Assembly (NCBI GenBank): GCA_033026295.1
Contig: CM065182.1
Location: 13,268,001 to 13,332,000, forward strand
From: Channa striata
Taxonomy: Eukaryota > Chordata > Actinopteri > Anabantiformes > Channidae
Direction of reading: 5' to 3'
DNA: 64,000 nucleotides
Shown: piece after piece, positions 27,601-36,972 of the stretch
Layout of the letters: each line of letters begins with the position of its first letter
How positions within the stretch are numbered: the stretch's first letter is position 1
Position numbers and translations under genes: made by a program
The notes under the pieces: generated by a model
Told to the model about the DNA's origin: nothing
The model's database searches: none
Seen by the model: the letters and a program-made list of their open reading frames with translations, nothing else

Positions 27601-30600
27601 TGTCAATAAAGACTACAAAAAAGATATAAACAATTTTTATATTAATAGAATATTAGCTGGTAGTGGAAAGGAATGAAAGTAAAGAAAGAAAAAGAGAGAG
27701 AGAGAAAGAAAACGAGAAAAAGAAAGACAGGACAGAGTTGGCCTTTGAGTGCCCTGTGACCACCCTCCTACTCTCCGCTGTCTGTCTGCAGCTGACGCAT
27801 TGTCAGCCCCCTCCCTCCACACCGTCTTCCCAGCCACAGCCGCACCCTCCAAGCACAAAAACAACAAATTACAGCCCTACAAACCACAGTTCAAAAGCTC
27901 CCCAGCTCACTGAACTGAAAGCTACTGCACACATCATCTCTTACACACATGCTACAATGGCCTGATCTGTGCTTTTCTTTGAACACAGTCACATTCTGGC
28001 AGAACTGCAAATAGCAATTTAACCAGTCTGCAAGACTCACTGATGATGCTCACTGAGTCACTTTCACTATGATTCAATCCCAGTATAATTCAAACCACTC
28101 AGACTTTGATAAATAGATGCCAGGCTTGATGGTTCACGTGCAATTGTTTCCATGGTCCTATTGGTCAACAGAGACATAGAGAATATACGCCACAAGTTGC
28201 GCAGGACCTTTAAACTCCACAAATAATTAAATAAAATATAGAAACTAGCTAAATCATGTGTTAATACCTCCAATTTTACTCTACAGTATTATTATACTTT
28301 TTTGGGTGTTTTGTTTGTTAGTAATACATACATACATAATAGTACAAAAATACATAAAAACTGAAAATAACATTTTTAGACACTGAACACACGCCAATTC
28401 TCAAAGGAGAGTTTCCATTTAAAGTCGCTATAACTATATTTCACCCATCATCATCATCAGAAAACACAGGCCTGCTATACAGGTGCGGCGTCCAATAGTA
28501 TCACAGCAAAGGGTCTCGTAGCATCGGAGAAACCAAAGGACATAATCAACAACAGTATCTGATTCGTGTTTTGGATCTACAGCTATGAGCAGTTCCAGTA
28601 TTCGTGCTAAACTAACCTGACTCTTGCAGGTACTGGCCTTAGATTGGACAGAGATGAGTGTATGGATCTTGGACCAAAAAGCAGGTAATCACATTCCACA
28701 TGTCGAATGATTCTTTTACCGTTTGGCTGTAATGAGAAAAATGTGGGCATCTTTAAGTGGTGGCGCAGCTTTGTCAGTGTGGAGTGTTCGTTCTCACTGG
28801 GTTTGGCTCTACGAGTGACCCTTTCACAATACATTTATTTGAGTGGTATGGTCGAAAGCTTATTTAATTTTGGACGCCAACACTATTTCCCTGTAGTATT
28901 TTACAACTCTTCAGTGCTGTCTTTCCCCACCAAGAGAACCGTGACTAAACAACACTTTGTCCCATAAATTGTAAACATGGTTAAGGCTAGAGCCACTGTT
29001 TAAAAAAGACTACGGGAATGGCTATCATCGAATGACGTGCTTCGCTGTACCATCAGCTCCAAAGCCGGAAACCACATCCCCAAATACGCCTACCATCGGC
29101 TGGCACTGCGAGACCACATACCACACGGAGCGAGAAAGAGTGACATGTGAAGTGGGTCAGGCTTCCAGCAGCTGAGCCAGACACTGCGAGTAAATGACAT
29201 AATCACTGCCTTTTGAAAACACAAACCTGCGTACGCACGCCTCCTCCCCTGCTCAGATCTGATTGCTCCGTTGACCCCCAAAAACTGAGCGGCCTCTGCC
29301 ATCTAAACAACACTCCTGCCCTTTGCTGTCACCAAAGGCATTCATTACCTCTCACAGTGGACCTAAAACAACCGTCTGTTAACCTTTCGAAAACTTGACT
29401 ACGACAGCGACCTGACTCCTCCTGAGAGCCTGAAGGCGCCATCAGAAATATCAGGACTGATCTAAAAACAAGGTTTGTAATTATTTTAATCTAAATTAAA
29501 CTCCGCCTCGCCCAATGCGATTCTCGCGTCACGGAAATATGCAACGTGGTTTCCATAGCTCTTGGGTGGGCACAAATCCAGCATTACCCTGTCACTCCCC
29601 TCTGGCAGAGATGTTTGCGGGTAGAAATCCAGAGAGTCTGACGAAGATGTTGGTACCAATGTGTATGATGTCATATAATGACGGTCTTGAAAGCCTCGGC
29701 TATAGGAATAAGAGGCAGGCAAGGAGAGGAGTGCTGACAGTGCTGTGCTGAGATTATGTCAGATACCTGCCCTGCGGGATACTCAGCACTCAGCACTGGG
29801 GAGGGAAACAGGTAATGTCTGCAGGCTTCCACAGTCTCAGGCCATGGCAGCAGGCAGCTCTGGTACAGGCCGTGTTATTCTGTTTACCCTGGCTAATCAC
29901 TAGAGCTACAGGGTCCTGCACGGTGTGGGTGCAGTCCCTAGAGCTCACATTCCTCTGAGCGGCTTTAAATAACTGTTCCATTTCTCCCCCTCACTAAGCA
30001 AATGGGAGGAGAGTGTTAAAGATGGCAAAGAAGACTGTTTGTTTGAGCTGGGTTCAGTACACGGCTCTTGAGAACCAAACAGACTCGGGCACGCAAACAC
30101 ACACACTCGCACAAACACACCGTTCTCTTGTGACATAAAAGAAACACATCTAATTGCTGCTTTGTTTTCCCAAACTTAATTCACCGGGATGCTTATTTTC
30201 AACCTGCAATACAGTATTTGGCTTTTTTCACAGAAAGTGGAGGATATGGACGAGCCTGATTTCATGGGAAACTCCTGCTAAGATCATGTGGATTTTAGCT
30301 CTAAATGTCGTGTATTTAGCAACCAGCATTCTTTGGGAGGTGGCCCGCCTAAATTAAAAGAAGTGCGCTCGATTAGATAAATGCATCTCTACACATTTAT
30401 CACATTGTTGGACTCTCTGTCTGCTCTGAGGAAACACAGAAAAACGCAATGTATTAATCTTTGAAATCGTGCCATAGTACATACATTTCGAATTTGAGTA
30501 CTTGCAAATAGTTTGATACTTTGCTAATGTTCTACACTGTGATAATGTCCTGCTTATGAAACCGTGGTAAACAGTTAATAAAAATGGGGTCCACCAAATA

Positions 30601-33600
30601 ACCACATGTATGATCTTCTCCACATGCAGAAATAAACATGGAGTGAGGCAGATGTGCATCCAAATAACTTCGACTGGAGGCTGAAGATCAGATGTGCAAA
30701 CACACGATGCAAATTTCAATAAAGAAAAGGTTCCGTGAAAAACGAGCTGCAAATGACTCTGCATGAGCCTCCCTTGCACATGTGTGTTTACATTTGAGAG
30801 GGTGTGAGCATGGGAGCAATGCCCGGCTTGGCCACTGTTCAGTCCAACCTGTGGCAAACATCCAGGATGCTGCAGGTTTCTGGTCATTTTAGTCAGACCA
30901 GAGCAGAGGGCTTTGAAAGGTAAAATATAGCCGCCTCCTAAATAGAAAGAAAACAGATCCAGTTCTATTTTACTTGTCTTTTTTTCAGGCTCCCATGGAC
31001 CTCTGACCCACGCCGATGGAAAGGGCTACAAGTGTCACTTCACTCTAAATACAGGACCACATGGGAAATTCTGAAATAGATTATATTCACCAGATGAGAT
31101 GCTCAATTTAGGGGAGTAAAGCCCCGGCTTGGCCATGATAAGACCATTTCCTGTGCAACATGAAGACTGGTGCTTTTAGTTATTCCTAAGAATGACAAGG
31201 ATCTAGAGCAGCCTGGATGTGAGGAGAGACGGTAAAGATGAGATGCTGTGGAGCTGGGGATGAGGCACAAGTCTCAGAGGTCTGTCTGGAAGCCAAGCAG
31301 CTGCTGTCATTAAGGCTGATAGATGGGATGCTTCTGTGTTAGCAAAAGCAAGAAAAACTAGACTAGGATTAATTCTTGTTGGAAAAGCATCAGAACCGAG
31401 AACAGATTTTTTTGTAGCCACTTTATCCTAAAAGGAAATCTTTGATGACTACTGAAAGTATATTCACTCTTCCTTTTACAAGTGGACAAAACATGAGACA
31501 GATCCACAACACTCACAAACAAAAACACCCAGTCTCCAAGGAACCAAAAAAACTCTGTCTCACGTTATTCTTCTTCTCCCTATCCTACAATTTACAGCAA
31601 GCTTTCAAGTTTTGGAGAAAAAAAAACATAAATTGGCCATTGGATATTTTGTCAGCCAAACACATGGAGATAATTACAAAGACAGCTTTCATCTGCCAGT
31701 AAACAGGCTCGGGTTCAAAAGAGATTAAAAAAGAAGACATGCAATGGAATCAGCAGGAGAAGGTTCATTTAAGGTTCATTTCAAATTATGGGATTTACAG
31801 ATATATGTAGATACAGCTAAATAATTTATATATGGGAAATTTCACTGTAGATTTCAGTAATTTCAGGCTGTAAATGTCAGTTTTGCCAAAATGCTTCATA
31901 GGGCTTTCAAATTTCAACGCTTTCATCAGTTTAGGAAGTGTACAGATAAATATAAATCTATTACTCACAAGAAGATGCCCTGGATTTTACCTTCATAGCA
32001 GCGCAGTTTGTTGCACGCATGTTTCACCTACATCTTTAGCTGCTAATGTTACGTTTCTGAATCGAATTAGTATGTTGTGTATGAAATGCAGTGTATGCTC
32101 AGAGAGCATGTGTAAAATAATGTTCCAATGACACAGTAAGTATCCTATGTGATGTTTTCTGTTCACAGTGCTGGCCATGAAATGCACCACAGCTAAGTCT
32201 ATCTGCTACTTACTAAACCACAACAGATATATTATAGTCTCAGACTCTCCGGCTGACAAAGACTTCAGTGTTGAAGCTAAGTAGCTTTTTGAAGCAGGAT
32301 ATATCCTACAAGTCACCCAATCAGCTAATTACACAGATCTTTCCTGAAGTACAGCCTGCTGACTGAGAGTGTCTGGGTGGTCGTCTGTCAGAGGATGAGG
32401 CAGCGCGTTCACACACTGCTCACATCAACTAGGTCATCACTTTTCATTTATTGGTATGTGATCTACTCTGCTACTGAAGCCATTTACAGAGCGAGATTTA
32501 AAAGTCGGACTAACTACGCAAACTGTGATTTAATGTCTTTCAGCTGGCTGTTTTGGTTTTTCAGCCCACAAAAGTTTCACTTTTACCCCTTCCAACTGCT
32601 TTTAGCTGGACTTGTATCCTGAAGGGGACAAAAATATCTTTATAGCAATTCATGTGACAGTTATGGAGATGCTTTACACAAAACCACGACAGATTCCTCA
32701 CAGTAGCACTAAAGAAGAAGTCTGAATATCATTAAAGCCATTGAGGTTATGTTAACATTACAGGACTTAATGGTAAGTTCAGAACTGTTAGTCAGATGTG
32801 AAGTTTTACGTCCATGGTTGACATGATGATGATGATCATAGGCAAATTGTTAATGTGCACTGAGGTCCATGAAATAAAAACACATGGATTCTGCAAACAA
32901 TGTTTTTGTTGACCGTTGTCAGAGAGAGTGGATGTGAATCAGATCTAGGACCCCATACAAAAGTGGCCCAGATTTGATTAGAAAAAACCTCACTGGGTTT
33001 GTTCACACGTCCTTGAGAAAATCTAATCTGAGTCACACGGGTACAGGAGGGTCGGTTTTGGGTCACTTCAGTCTGTAACGTTATGTAGCCTAAGACTCTG
33101 GACCTCATCAATGTCTGAACCAACGTGTATTCAGTGTGGGTTCTTTTCTCTCTGCGTTTCCAATCATTGCTGTGTTTTCGGTGTGTGTTTTTTGTTCTTT
33201 TTTTGGACAGCTGCTTCAAAAAGAAAACAATGTAAAAACAACTCCTTGGAAGCTAAAACCTCTGCCAACCACTGACATGTTTTTTCACTAGCTGTTTAAC
33301 CCTGAGATTTCATTGATTCAACTAAAAGTTTTGGTTAAATTGCTTTCTGAAACTTTAAATGTTCAGTCAGAATATAAATGTGGTTTCTGGCTATCATGGC
33401 AGATCAGAAAGATGCTATATAACTGCAGTGCCGTCCACATGCCTTAGTCAGTTGATCAGGTCCAGCATAGTGGTAAATGTAATCAATTTCAGAAGGTTTC
33501 TCTTCATCTGCTGGCAAAAATCCCAGATCCAGATCAACAGTAAAACTCGACCGTTCCTTGGCACTCAGTCTGCCTGCACACCAAGTTCCAGCCAAATTCA

Positions 33601-36081
33601 AACTGGTAAACCTTGTTCACGTTGAAGGTCTTTCTGCACACCGTGACAGTAACTAGACCCTGGACAGGCTCAATTTGGGCCTCAGCCACACAATGCTGAC
33701 GTCCCAACCTCACAAATATGGAAAAGTCTTCATATTGTTGCTGCTATAACCGTGGTCGTTTTAACACGGGAGAGAGAAATTTCCACTTGTCCACATCACA
33801 TTCCAGCCCTCACACTCAACAGCACACATCTCCTCTCAAAGCTGAAGCCGAACCCTTTAATGCCTGCTGTAGAAATTCATACCGTTTAAAAAAGAAATAC
33901 TGTGAAACCAAGAAGACAGAGGACCGTCGAGCTGCTTCACTGTGCAGACTAAATGTGAAGCTGCGTGAGATATTCCTGGAATTTGAAATGTCTCTCCTGA
34001 ATTATCTGACACAGAAGCTCCAAAAAGTGACGCATCACATTGAAGAAGGTGGAAATTCTCTGTCTTCACATGGTGTCAAAGAAGAGCAATTCTGACATGC
34101 TACTAAAAGTATGATTTACTTGACCTGAGTTGAATCCAACCAGCTTACTTGCACATGGCCATACCAAAGAAAACAGCTGGATGGGCAACATCTGTATGAC
34201 TAACTCCAGCTTCTCTGCACTATAAAACTGTGTGGGAGAGAAGTCCTGCAATTTCTAATAAATCACTTTTCACCTGCTCTCACAATTTCAACTCCAAGTC
34301 ACCTTTAGGAATGTAACAGGAAACAAAAGTGCATTTTCAGTTTAGAAAGAGTTTTTAAAAATATCGCAGTTCATTGTGCTCTATTTCTTTTAAGGCACAG
34401 GAGAGTGGAAAATGTTCCTGGCACCAATGTGATGTCCACAGAAATATGAAGCCGTTGCATCACAAACGGCTTCCTCAGAGGAGCACTTCTTATCTATAAT
34501 GTATTATTTTAAACTGGTGCAACCTGCTGTTGTAGTGTTTTAAGAAAATATTGTTTATATCAACCTCTTTTTGGCTCTTTTTGTGAATCCAAGACAAACA
34601 ATGTGACTAATAATTAACACCTGTTCTTACAAAGACAGAAAGTGCTTTTATTAACTATTTGTAAAGTGACATAATCACTATCTATCAACATGTCATTGTC
34701 TTGTTGAATATCTTCTTGAATAATAATGAGTAAAAAAGAGAAAAGGGGGCCTGTAGAATCCAGCCCTGAGCTGGAGACTGACGTAGACTTCAAGGCTCCA
34801 TGTCTCACCACAGCTGATCTGATACAGCACAGAAAGCTCCGCTCATGCCAACCAGACACTGGAGTCAAGGCGGGGAAGTATAGATGTTAAAAGTACATTT
34901 ATATGCTATGTAATGAGCCATGCCTCACTAATTAAAGTGTAATATGGGAGCCGTGATACAGTGGAGGATAAAGTCACTTCAACTTCATCTTAGCCACTTC
35001 TTTAGTTGTCGAGCAAACTTTTCTGGTCACTTGACAAACATTTTATTGCCATGAAATGTCGGTGGACATCAGCAGCTGGTGTCAACTTCTAGATGTTTCT
35101 AATGGTTTTTATTTTCTATAAACTAATATTAAATGTTTTTACAGACATTTAGTCATGAACAGACTATTTTATGATACACTACCCACACTTATTAACTGAC
35201 TTGATTACTTTTAACTGATTACTACTTTACTCTAAGAGGTAGGGCTTTTATTACTTTTCACTCAGCTACACTTACGAGTAACTTTGCAGTGAAGGGTTTT
35301 GCCTATGAAACATAATAATAACTGTCAGTATATAATCTCCTGGACAAGCTTCACTCAGAAACTTGAAAAATCCTTCTCTGTAATACATCATTTCACATCA
35401 GATGCTTTGGTACGTTATTGTACTTTATTTTAACTGAGGTAAAATGTTGGACTTCATAATAAATCACACGTTGCTTATTTTAGCAAGGACTTGATCTAAA
35501 TACACTTTCTTTTTTCCCCACAATCCCAATGTCTCATCAAGTCCCATTTAAGCCTTTTTTTTGAGTATTATAAGGATGATCCACCAACAATTTCGTTGAC
35601 TGAACAAAAAAAAACCAAAGCCAGTCTTGAAATACTATTGGTGCAGCGTGTGGAAAAGTATATTCACAGTTGAGAACTTGGATGGATGGGCCTATTGTTT
35701 TTTCCATACCATGTCACATTTCACAAAACCTCATTGATGATCCACCAAACAGAGGAAAAACCATAAAGCCGGGGGTCAGAGGAGCAGCATTGCCTAACGG
35801 CAGCGAGCTCATTAGGGCCGCTCGTAAATAAAGCGCCACTCACCGACCCTGAAGCCCTGTCCGATGAGCGTGTCGGCCCCCTGGCCGTTCTCGGCGATCA
35901 GCGTGGTGTTGTTGCCCTGCTCGCACGTATCCTGGCACTGTCCCTTCAGGCAGATCCGCTTGCAGATGCGGGGAGCGATGACCACCTTGAAGCGCTCCCG
36001 TGTGGAGGAGCGCTCCGTGCACCACACCAGCCTGTGGACGCTGAGCCAGATGACCAGCACACGGGCGATCAGAGAGGGCAT
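6295..36081 (-). CDS. ltbp3: Latent transforming growth factor beta binding protein 3 (29 coding exons)
   Basis: Secreted extracellular-matrix glycoprotein that binds the TGF-beta propeptide (LAP) and directs latent TGF-beta to fibrillin-rich microfibrils. Coding exons, 5' to 3': 35844-36081, 21530-21808, 21270-21433, 21085-21190, 19391-19477, 19026-19142, 18714-18869, 18206-18313, 18109-18122, 17959-18028, 17670-17747, 16531-16656, 14797-14928, 14583-14711, 14289-14408, 13678-13800, 13475-13597, 13131-13250, 12622-12750, 12154-12324, 11784-11864, 11382-11510, 11131-11268, 10892-11032, 8739-8867, 6950-7111, 6776-6865, 6550-6678, 6295-6446. They total 3,741 nt, a clean frame of 1,246 residues plus stop. 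LTBP3 rather than LTBP1/2/4 is indicated by the N-terminal RERFKVV, by KKECYLN...FCDSVLATNVT in the LAP-binding domain, and by SSEEDSDEC near the C-terminus. Splice sites are AG/GT except one GC donor. Human LTBP3 is slightly longer, about 1,300 residues. Confidence 0.95.
6764..7111 (-). CDS. ltbp3: ltbp3 exons 26-27: C-terminal TB (8-Cys) domain
   Basis: Exon 26 (6950-7111) holds seven of the eight cysteines, including the ECCC triplet and CHYGRGWGPEC; exon 27 (6776-6865) supplies the last in RLCEM, followed by an acidic linker. Together they cover residues about 1070-1153. The domain lacks the two-residue insertion before its seventh cysteine that marks the LAP-binding TB domain. Exon 27 has two usable donors 12 nt apart (exon ends at 6776 or 6764), both keeping frame. 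Confidence 0.93.
7112..8738. other. ltbp3: ltbp3 intron 25 with a retroelement tail
   Basis: Intron between exons 25 and 26. At 8596-8655 the strings 'gggtcgcgggtggctgga' and a preceding 'atccttaatctatactgctt' match the widespread fish LINE-type 3' tail repeat. The rest is AT-rich without features I can support. Confidence 0.5.
8739..11510 (-). CDS. ltbp3: ltbp3 exons 22-25: four cbEGF domains between the last two TB domains
   Basis: Exons 22 (11382-11510), 23 (11131-11268), 24 (10892-11032) and 25 (8739-8867) each encode one calcium-binding EGF domain beginning D[IV][DN]EC and are all phase 1-1, so they can be gained or lost without frame change. They cover residues about 891-1069. Exon 22, with EICKKGRCENT and YECYCQQGFYYD, is strongly LTBP3-like. 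Exons 24 and 25 are more like each other (shared DVNEC, CKNG, TPGS) than is usual for neighbours. As I recall, mammalian LTBP3 has three domains here, not four. Exons 24 and 25 carry no start codon in frame, so they are easily missed. Confidence 0.92.
8868..10891. other. ltbp3: ltbp3 intron 24 with a dispersed fish repeat
   Basis: Intron between exons 24 and 25. At 9897-9935 it carries 'acatttagtcatttggc' followed by 'aaatgcttttatccaaa', a motif dispersed in teleost genomes and present again at 36917-36972. No exon was found in the remainder. Confidence 0.5.
11784..12324 (-). CDS. ltbp3: ltbp3 exons 20-21: LAP-binding TB domain
   Basis: Exon 20 (12154-12324, or to 12321 with the alternative acceptor) gives ECYLN, VFCDS, the ECCC triplet, GWGDHC and EIYPCPV; exon 21 (11784-11864) gives the eighth cysteine in FLCPNGQG. 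Residues about 807-890. In LTBP1, 3 and 4 the homologous domain forms the disulfide link with the TGF-beta propeptide, and a two-residue insertion (Phe-Pro in LTBP1) between the sixth and seventh cysteines is needed. Here that insertion is visible as Tyr-Pro, so the domain should be competent to bind latent TGF-beta. Confidence 0.94.
12622..16659 (-). CDS. ltbp3: ltbp3 exons 12-19: central array of eight EGF domains
   Basis: Exons 12 to 19, listed 5' to 3': 16531-16656 (or 16659), 14797-14928, 14583-14711, 14289-14408, 13678-13800, 13475-13597, 13131-13250, 12622-12750. Each encodes one EGF-like domain and all introns are phase 1. Openers run TDECRL, DDNEC, DVNEC, DINEC, DVNEC, DIDEC, DENEC, DIDEC, so most should bind calcium and give a stiff rod; residues about 473-806. 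The exon 15 domain has the variant ECVPCLPG spacing also found in mammalian LTBP3. The donor of exon 17 (13475-13597) is GC rather than GT. Three exons in this block lack an ATG. Confidence 0.94.
15120..15225 (+). repeat. Degenerate SINE fragment
   Basis: Contains 'ggttgtccacaaacctac' and 'gtcaaagtgtccttggata', which parallel the tRNA-related and body parts of the fuller SINE at 15800-16035. It lies in ltbp3 intron 12. Confidence 0.5.
15524..15650 (+). repeat. Dispersed teleost repeat
   Basis: The strings 'tgctctgcattcaaccca' and, later, 'ggttggtgctgagtgtctc' with 'gctcaacgac' resemble a repeat that is common in fish introns. Recognised by motif only; family not assigned. Confidence 0.4.
15800..16035 (+). 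repeat. tRNA-derived SINE, near full length
   Basis: A degraded tRNA-like head with box B-like GTTCGATCTC (15859-15868) is followed by a body with 'tgtccaaatgtacttaggc', 'ttggttggatcacaccttgc' and a 3' part ending in 'caaagcactttgcaaatgc'. This order is that of a common teleost SINE whose consensus ends in a 'aaagcgctttgga'-like tail. Inserted in ltbp3 intron 12 in antisense orientation to the gene. Confidence 0.65.
16690..16935. repeat. TATC/GATA, TG/CA and TA simple-repeat cluster with hairpins
   Basis: About 245 bp of alternating purine-pyrimidine sequence in ltbp3 intron 11. It contains a perfect 17-bp inverted repeat (arms 16703-16719 and 16724-16740, 4-nt loop) built from CTAT/CTGT units, then a TG run meeting a CA run around 16781-16810, and a TA run near 16825-16838. 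Confidence 0.8.
17670..18122 (-). CDS. ltbp3: ltbp3 exons 9-11: Pro/Thr-rich hinge
   Basis: Exon 9 (18109-18122, 14 nt), exon 10 (17959-18028, 70 nt) and exon 11 (17670-17747, 78 nt) encode a short linker, ELNRP, ERPPETTTPVQQAPTTT and VVKPTPPTIVRMTP, residues about 419-472. This corresponds to the protease-sensitive proline-rich hinge between the second TB/hybrid domain and the EGF array in LTBPs, shorter here than in mammals. Phases fit only with the 14-nt exon: entering phase 1 and leaving phase 0. Threonines suggest O-glycosylation. Confidence 0.87.
18206..19477 (-). CDS. ltbp3: ltbp3 exons 5-8: TB1 end, EGF2 and second TB/hybrid domain
   Basis: Exon 5 (19391-19477) ends the first TB module with STCPQGYKRFNSTHC. 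Exon 6 (19026-19142) is a cbEGF opening DINEC. Exon 7 (18714-18869) has QCF, GCK, the MCCC triplet, GKAWGRNCERCP, and exon 8 (18206-18313) provides the last cysteine in KICPAGKGY, giving an 8-Cys domain; residues about 263-418. KAWG and ICPAGKGY are characteristic of LTBP3. Exon 8 lacks a start codon in its true frame beginning and is fixed by flanking AG and GTGAGT sites. Confidence 0.93.
20155..20204 (+). repeat. Polypyrimidine tract (TTTTC/TTTTGC repeats)
   Basis: Impure (CTTTT)n and (GCTTTT)n run in ltbp3 intron 4. On the gene's strand it is purine-rich, so it is not a splice polypyrimidine tract. Confidence 0.6.
21085..21808 (-). CDS. ltbp3: ltbp3 exons 2-4: EGF1, linker and first TB domain
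   Basis: Exon 2 (21530-21808) encodes VCPLTCMNGGVCSSRKHC and CLCPPGFTGRLC, a non-calcium EGF, then a Gln/Pro-rich linker. Exon 3 (21270-21433) gives INVRVHHTPDTSV and GRCFQETTPKQA; its end is phase 0. Exon 4 (21085-21190) gives LTNQEDCCGSVGNSWGQNKCYQC. Residues about 80-262. The first TB domain has the DCCG...WG pattern of LTBP3 rather than the ECCC triplet of the others. Confidence 0.93.
22630..23130. repeat. Direct duplication, copy A
   Basis: Near-identical to 25004-25505 for about 350 bp, starting at TTAAAATGATGTCAATG; similarity then continues at a lower level to the end. The offset between copies is about 2,374 bp. The two copies differ by scattered substitutions, such as gtgacggtagaaacgtg against gaggcggtagaaacatg. 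Confidence 0.9.
25004..25505. repeat. Direct duplication, copy B
   Basis: Second copy of the block at 22630-23130, same orientation. Both copies keep a 68-codon minus-strand open frame with only two residue changes, which recent duplication alone can explain. No transposon ends or target-site duplications were seen around either copy. Confidence 0.9.
25729..25820 (+). repeat. LINE-type 3' tail repeat (CATC-rich end)
   Basis: Begins with a 'tccatccatccat' run, continues with 'taagggtggtgctggagct', and ends 'caccctggacaggttgcca'. This is the order of a very common fish retroelement tail. Fragment only. Confidence 0.6.
27681..27729 (+). repeat. GA-rich microsatellite
   Basis: Impure (GA)n/(GAAA)n run with almost no pyrimidines on the plus strand. 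Confidence 0.7.
35844..36081 (-). CDS. ltbp3: ltbp3 exon 1: signal peptide and N-terminal Cys region
   Basis: Encodes 79 residues ending at a GTGAGT donor. The chosen start at 36079-36081 gives a hydrophobic signal peptide, MPSLIARVLVIWLSVHRLVWC, followed by RERFKVV and the basic four-cysteine region ICKRICLKGQCQDTC that is conserved at the LTBP3 N-terminus. The frame is open upstream for another 170 codons to an ATG at 36591, but that stretch is low-complexity, GC-rich and not LTBP-like, so it is read as 5' UTR. An N-glycosylation site (NNTT) is present. Confidence 0.9.
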
Positions 36082-36640
36082 CCTGGCATCCTTCACTGGC
36101 CCCCACAGAGACCCGGGGACATGCAACCACAGAGCGGCTGGCTTCACTTCCAGCCCGGGAGTGCCTGCTTTGTTGACCGAGGCAGAGCTGGACGTCTCAT
36201 GCGGCGGTGGTGGGGGGAATAAAAGCGCGTAGTCCCCGCAGTTTCCTCCCCGAGGAAGAACCGAATCACTCCGAGCGCAAACCCACGCGATCCGTGCGCG
36301 CCGCCGACGCGTTTGGCATCTTCGGAAGCGTCGCGGTGCGCTCCTGGCTGTTGTTTGAAAAGTCTCCCCCCTCGACTTCGTCCCTCTTCCTTCTTCTCGC
36401 CTGTTGCTCTGGAGAGTTGCAGAGAGAGTGCGTATATGGGTTTGGGAGAGAAAGAAGGAGGAGAGGAGAAGCGGAGAGCCAACCCTCTCCGGAGAGAGCT
36501 GGCCGCGCGCCAACCAGGCGGTGCAGGAGCAAAGCAGAAAGTGGTTTCCGTGTTGGTTCTTTCTCCTCTGCTGCCCCCGCACAGAGCCCACTGCAAATCA
36601 GAGCTGCACAGCTGCGAGTGTCACTCTGGAAATTAAAAAA
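36082..36640 (-). promoter_or_regulatory. ltbp3: GC-rich 5' UTR and promoter region of ltbp3
   Basis: CpG and GC content rise sharply around and upstream of exon 1 compared with the AT-rich flanks, which fits a CpG-island promoter. GAGA-type runs occur at 36410-36500. No single TATA box stands out; a TATATGAG string upstream (near 36650) is a weak candidate. The transcription start cannot be placed from sequence alone. Confidence 0.5.
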
Positions 36641-36916
36641 AAATAATACTCATATACACCTTTGGGTTGGGTGGGAGGTTTTGATCTGCAAATACAAGGT
36701 ATGAGCATGCGACTGAGCTATGGACACTATCAACTATCTTTCTCTTTTTTTTTTTTTTAGTTTAGTGTGGAACTTTTTCTCATAAAATGGCTGAACTACA
36801 CCCCTATCATAGCCTACAGTGCCATCAGGGTCAGGCTGAGGTCGGCATGAGGAGCTGTGAAACATTAGACTTAATTATAGAGATTTTATTGAGTTATTCC
36901 GTAAGATGAATACATC

Positions 36917-36972
36917 TACATTTAGTCATTTGGAAGACGCTTTTATCCAAAGCGACTCACAAGTGAGGAACA
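36917..36972 (+). repeat. Dispersed teleost repeat, second copy
   Basis: Carries 'acatttagtcatttgga' followed by 'agacgcttttatccaaagcg', the same family as 9897-9935 and closer to the usual consensus. Lies just upstream of the ltbp3 promoter. Confidence 0.55.

Larger units (their letters stand above)
21809..35843. other. ltbp3: ltbp3 intron 1 (about 14 kb)
   Basis: Bounded by GTGAGT at exon 1 and CTGCAG before exon 2. It contains a 500-bp direct duplication (22630-23130 and 25004-25505), a retroelement tail at 25729-25820, and a GA-rich microsatellite at 27681-27729. The 28.9-30.2 kb part is less AT-rich than its surroundings and might hold regulatory sequence, but no specific element is supported. 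No nested gene was found; a 177-codon open frame at 30354-30887 has no recognisable domain. Confidence 0.7.

Noticed and set aside
30354..30887. 177-codon minus-strand open frame in ltbp3 intron 1
   Set aside because: No domain, low-complexity or signal features; one long frame in 14 kb of intron can occur by chance.
33718..34095. 125-codon plus-strand open frame in ltbp3 intron 1
   Set aside because: Not recognisable, no splice context; treated as chance.
36082..36591. In-frame 170-codon extension upstream of the ltbp3 start, beginning at an ATG at 36591
   Set aside because: The extra residues are low-complexity and unlike any LTBP; they would bury the clear signal peptide at 36081. A stop-free frame is unsurprising in GC-rich DNA.
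36207..36704. Overlapping long open frames on both strands around ltbp3 exon 1
   Set aside because: Shadows of the GC-rich promoter and of exon 1; no domains and no splice support.
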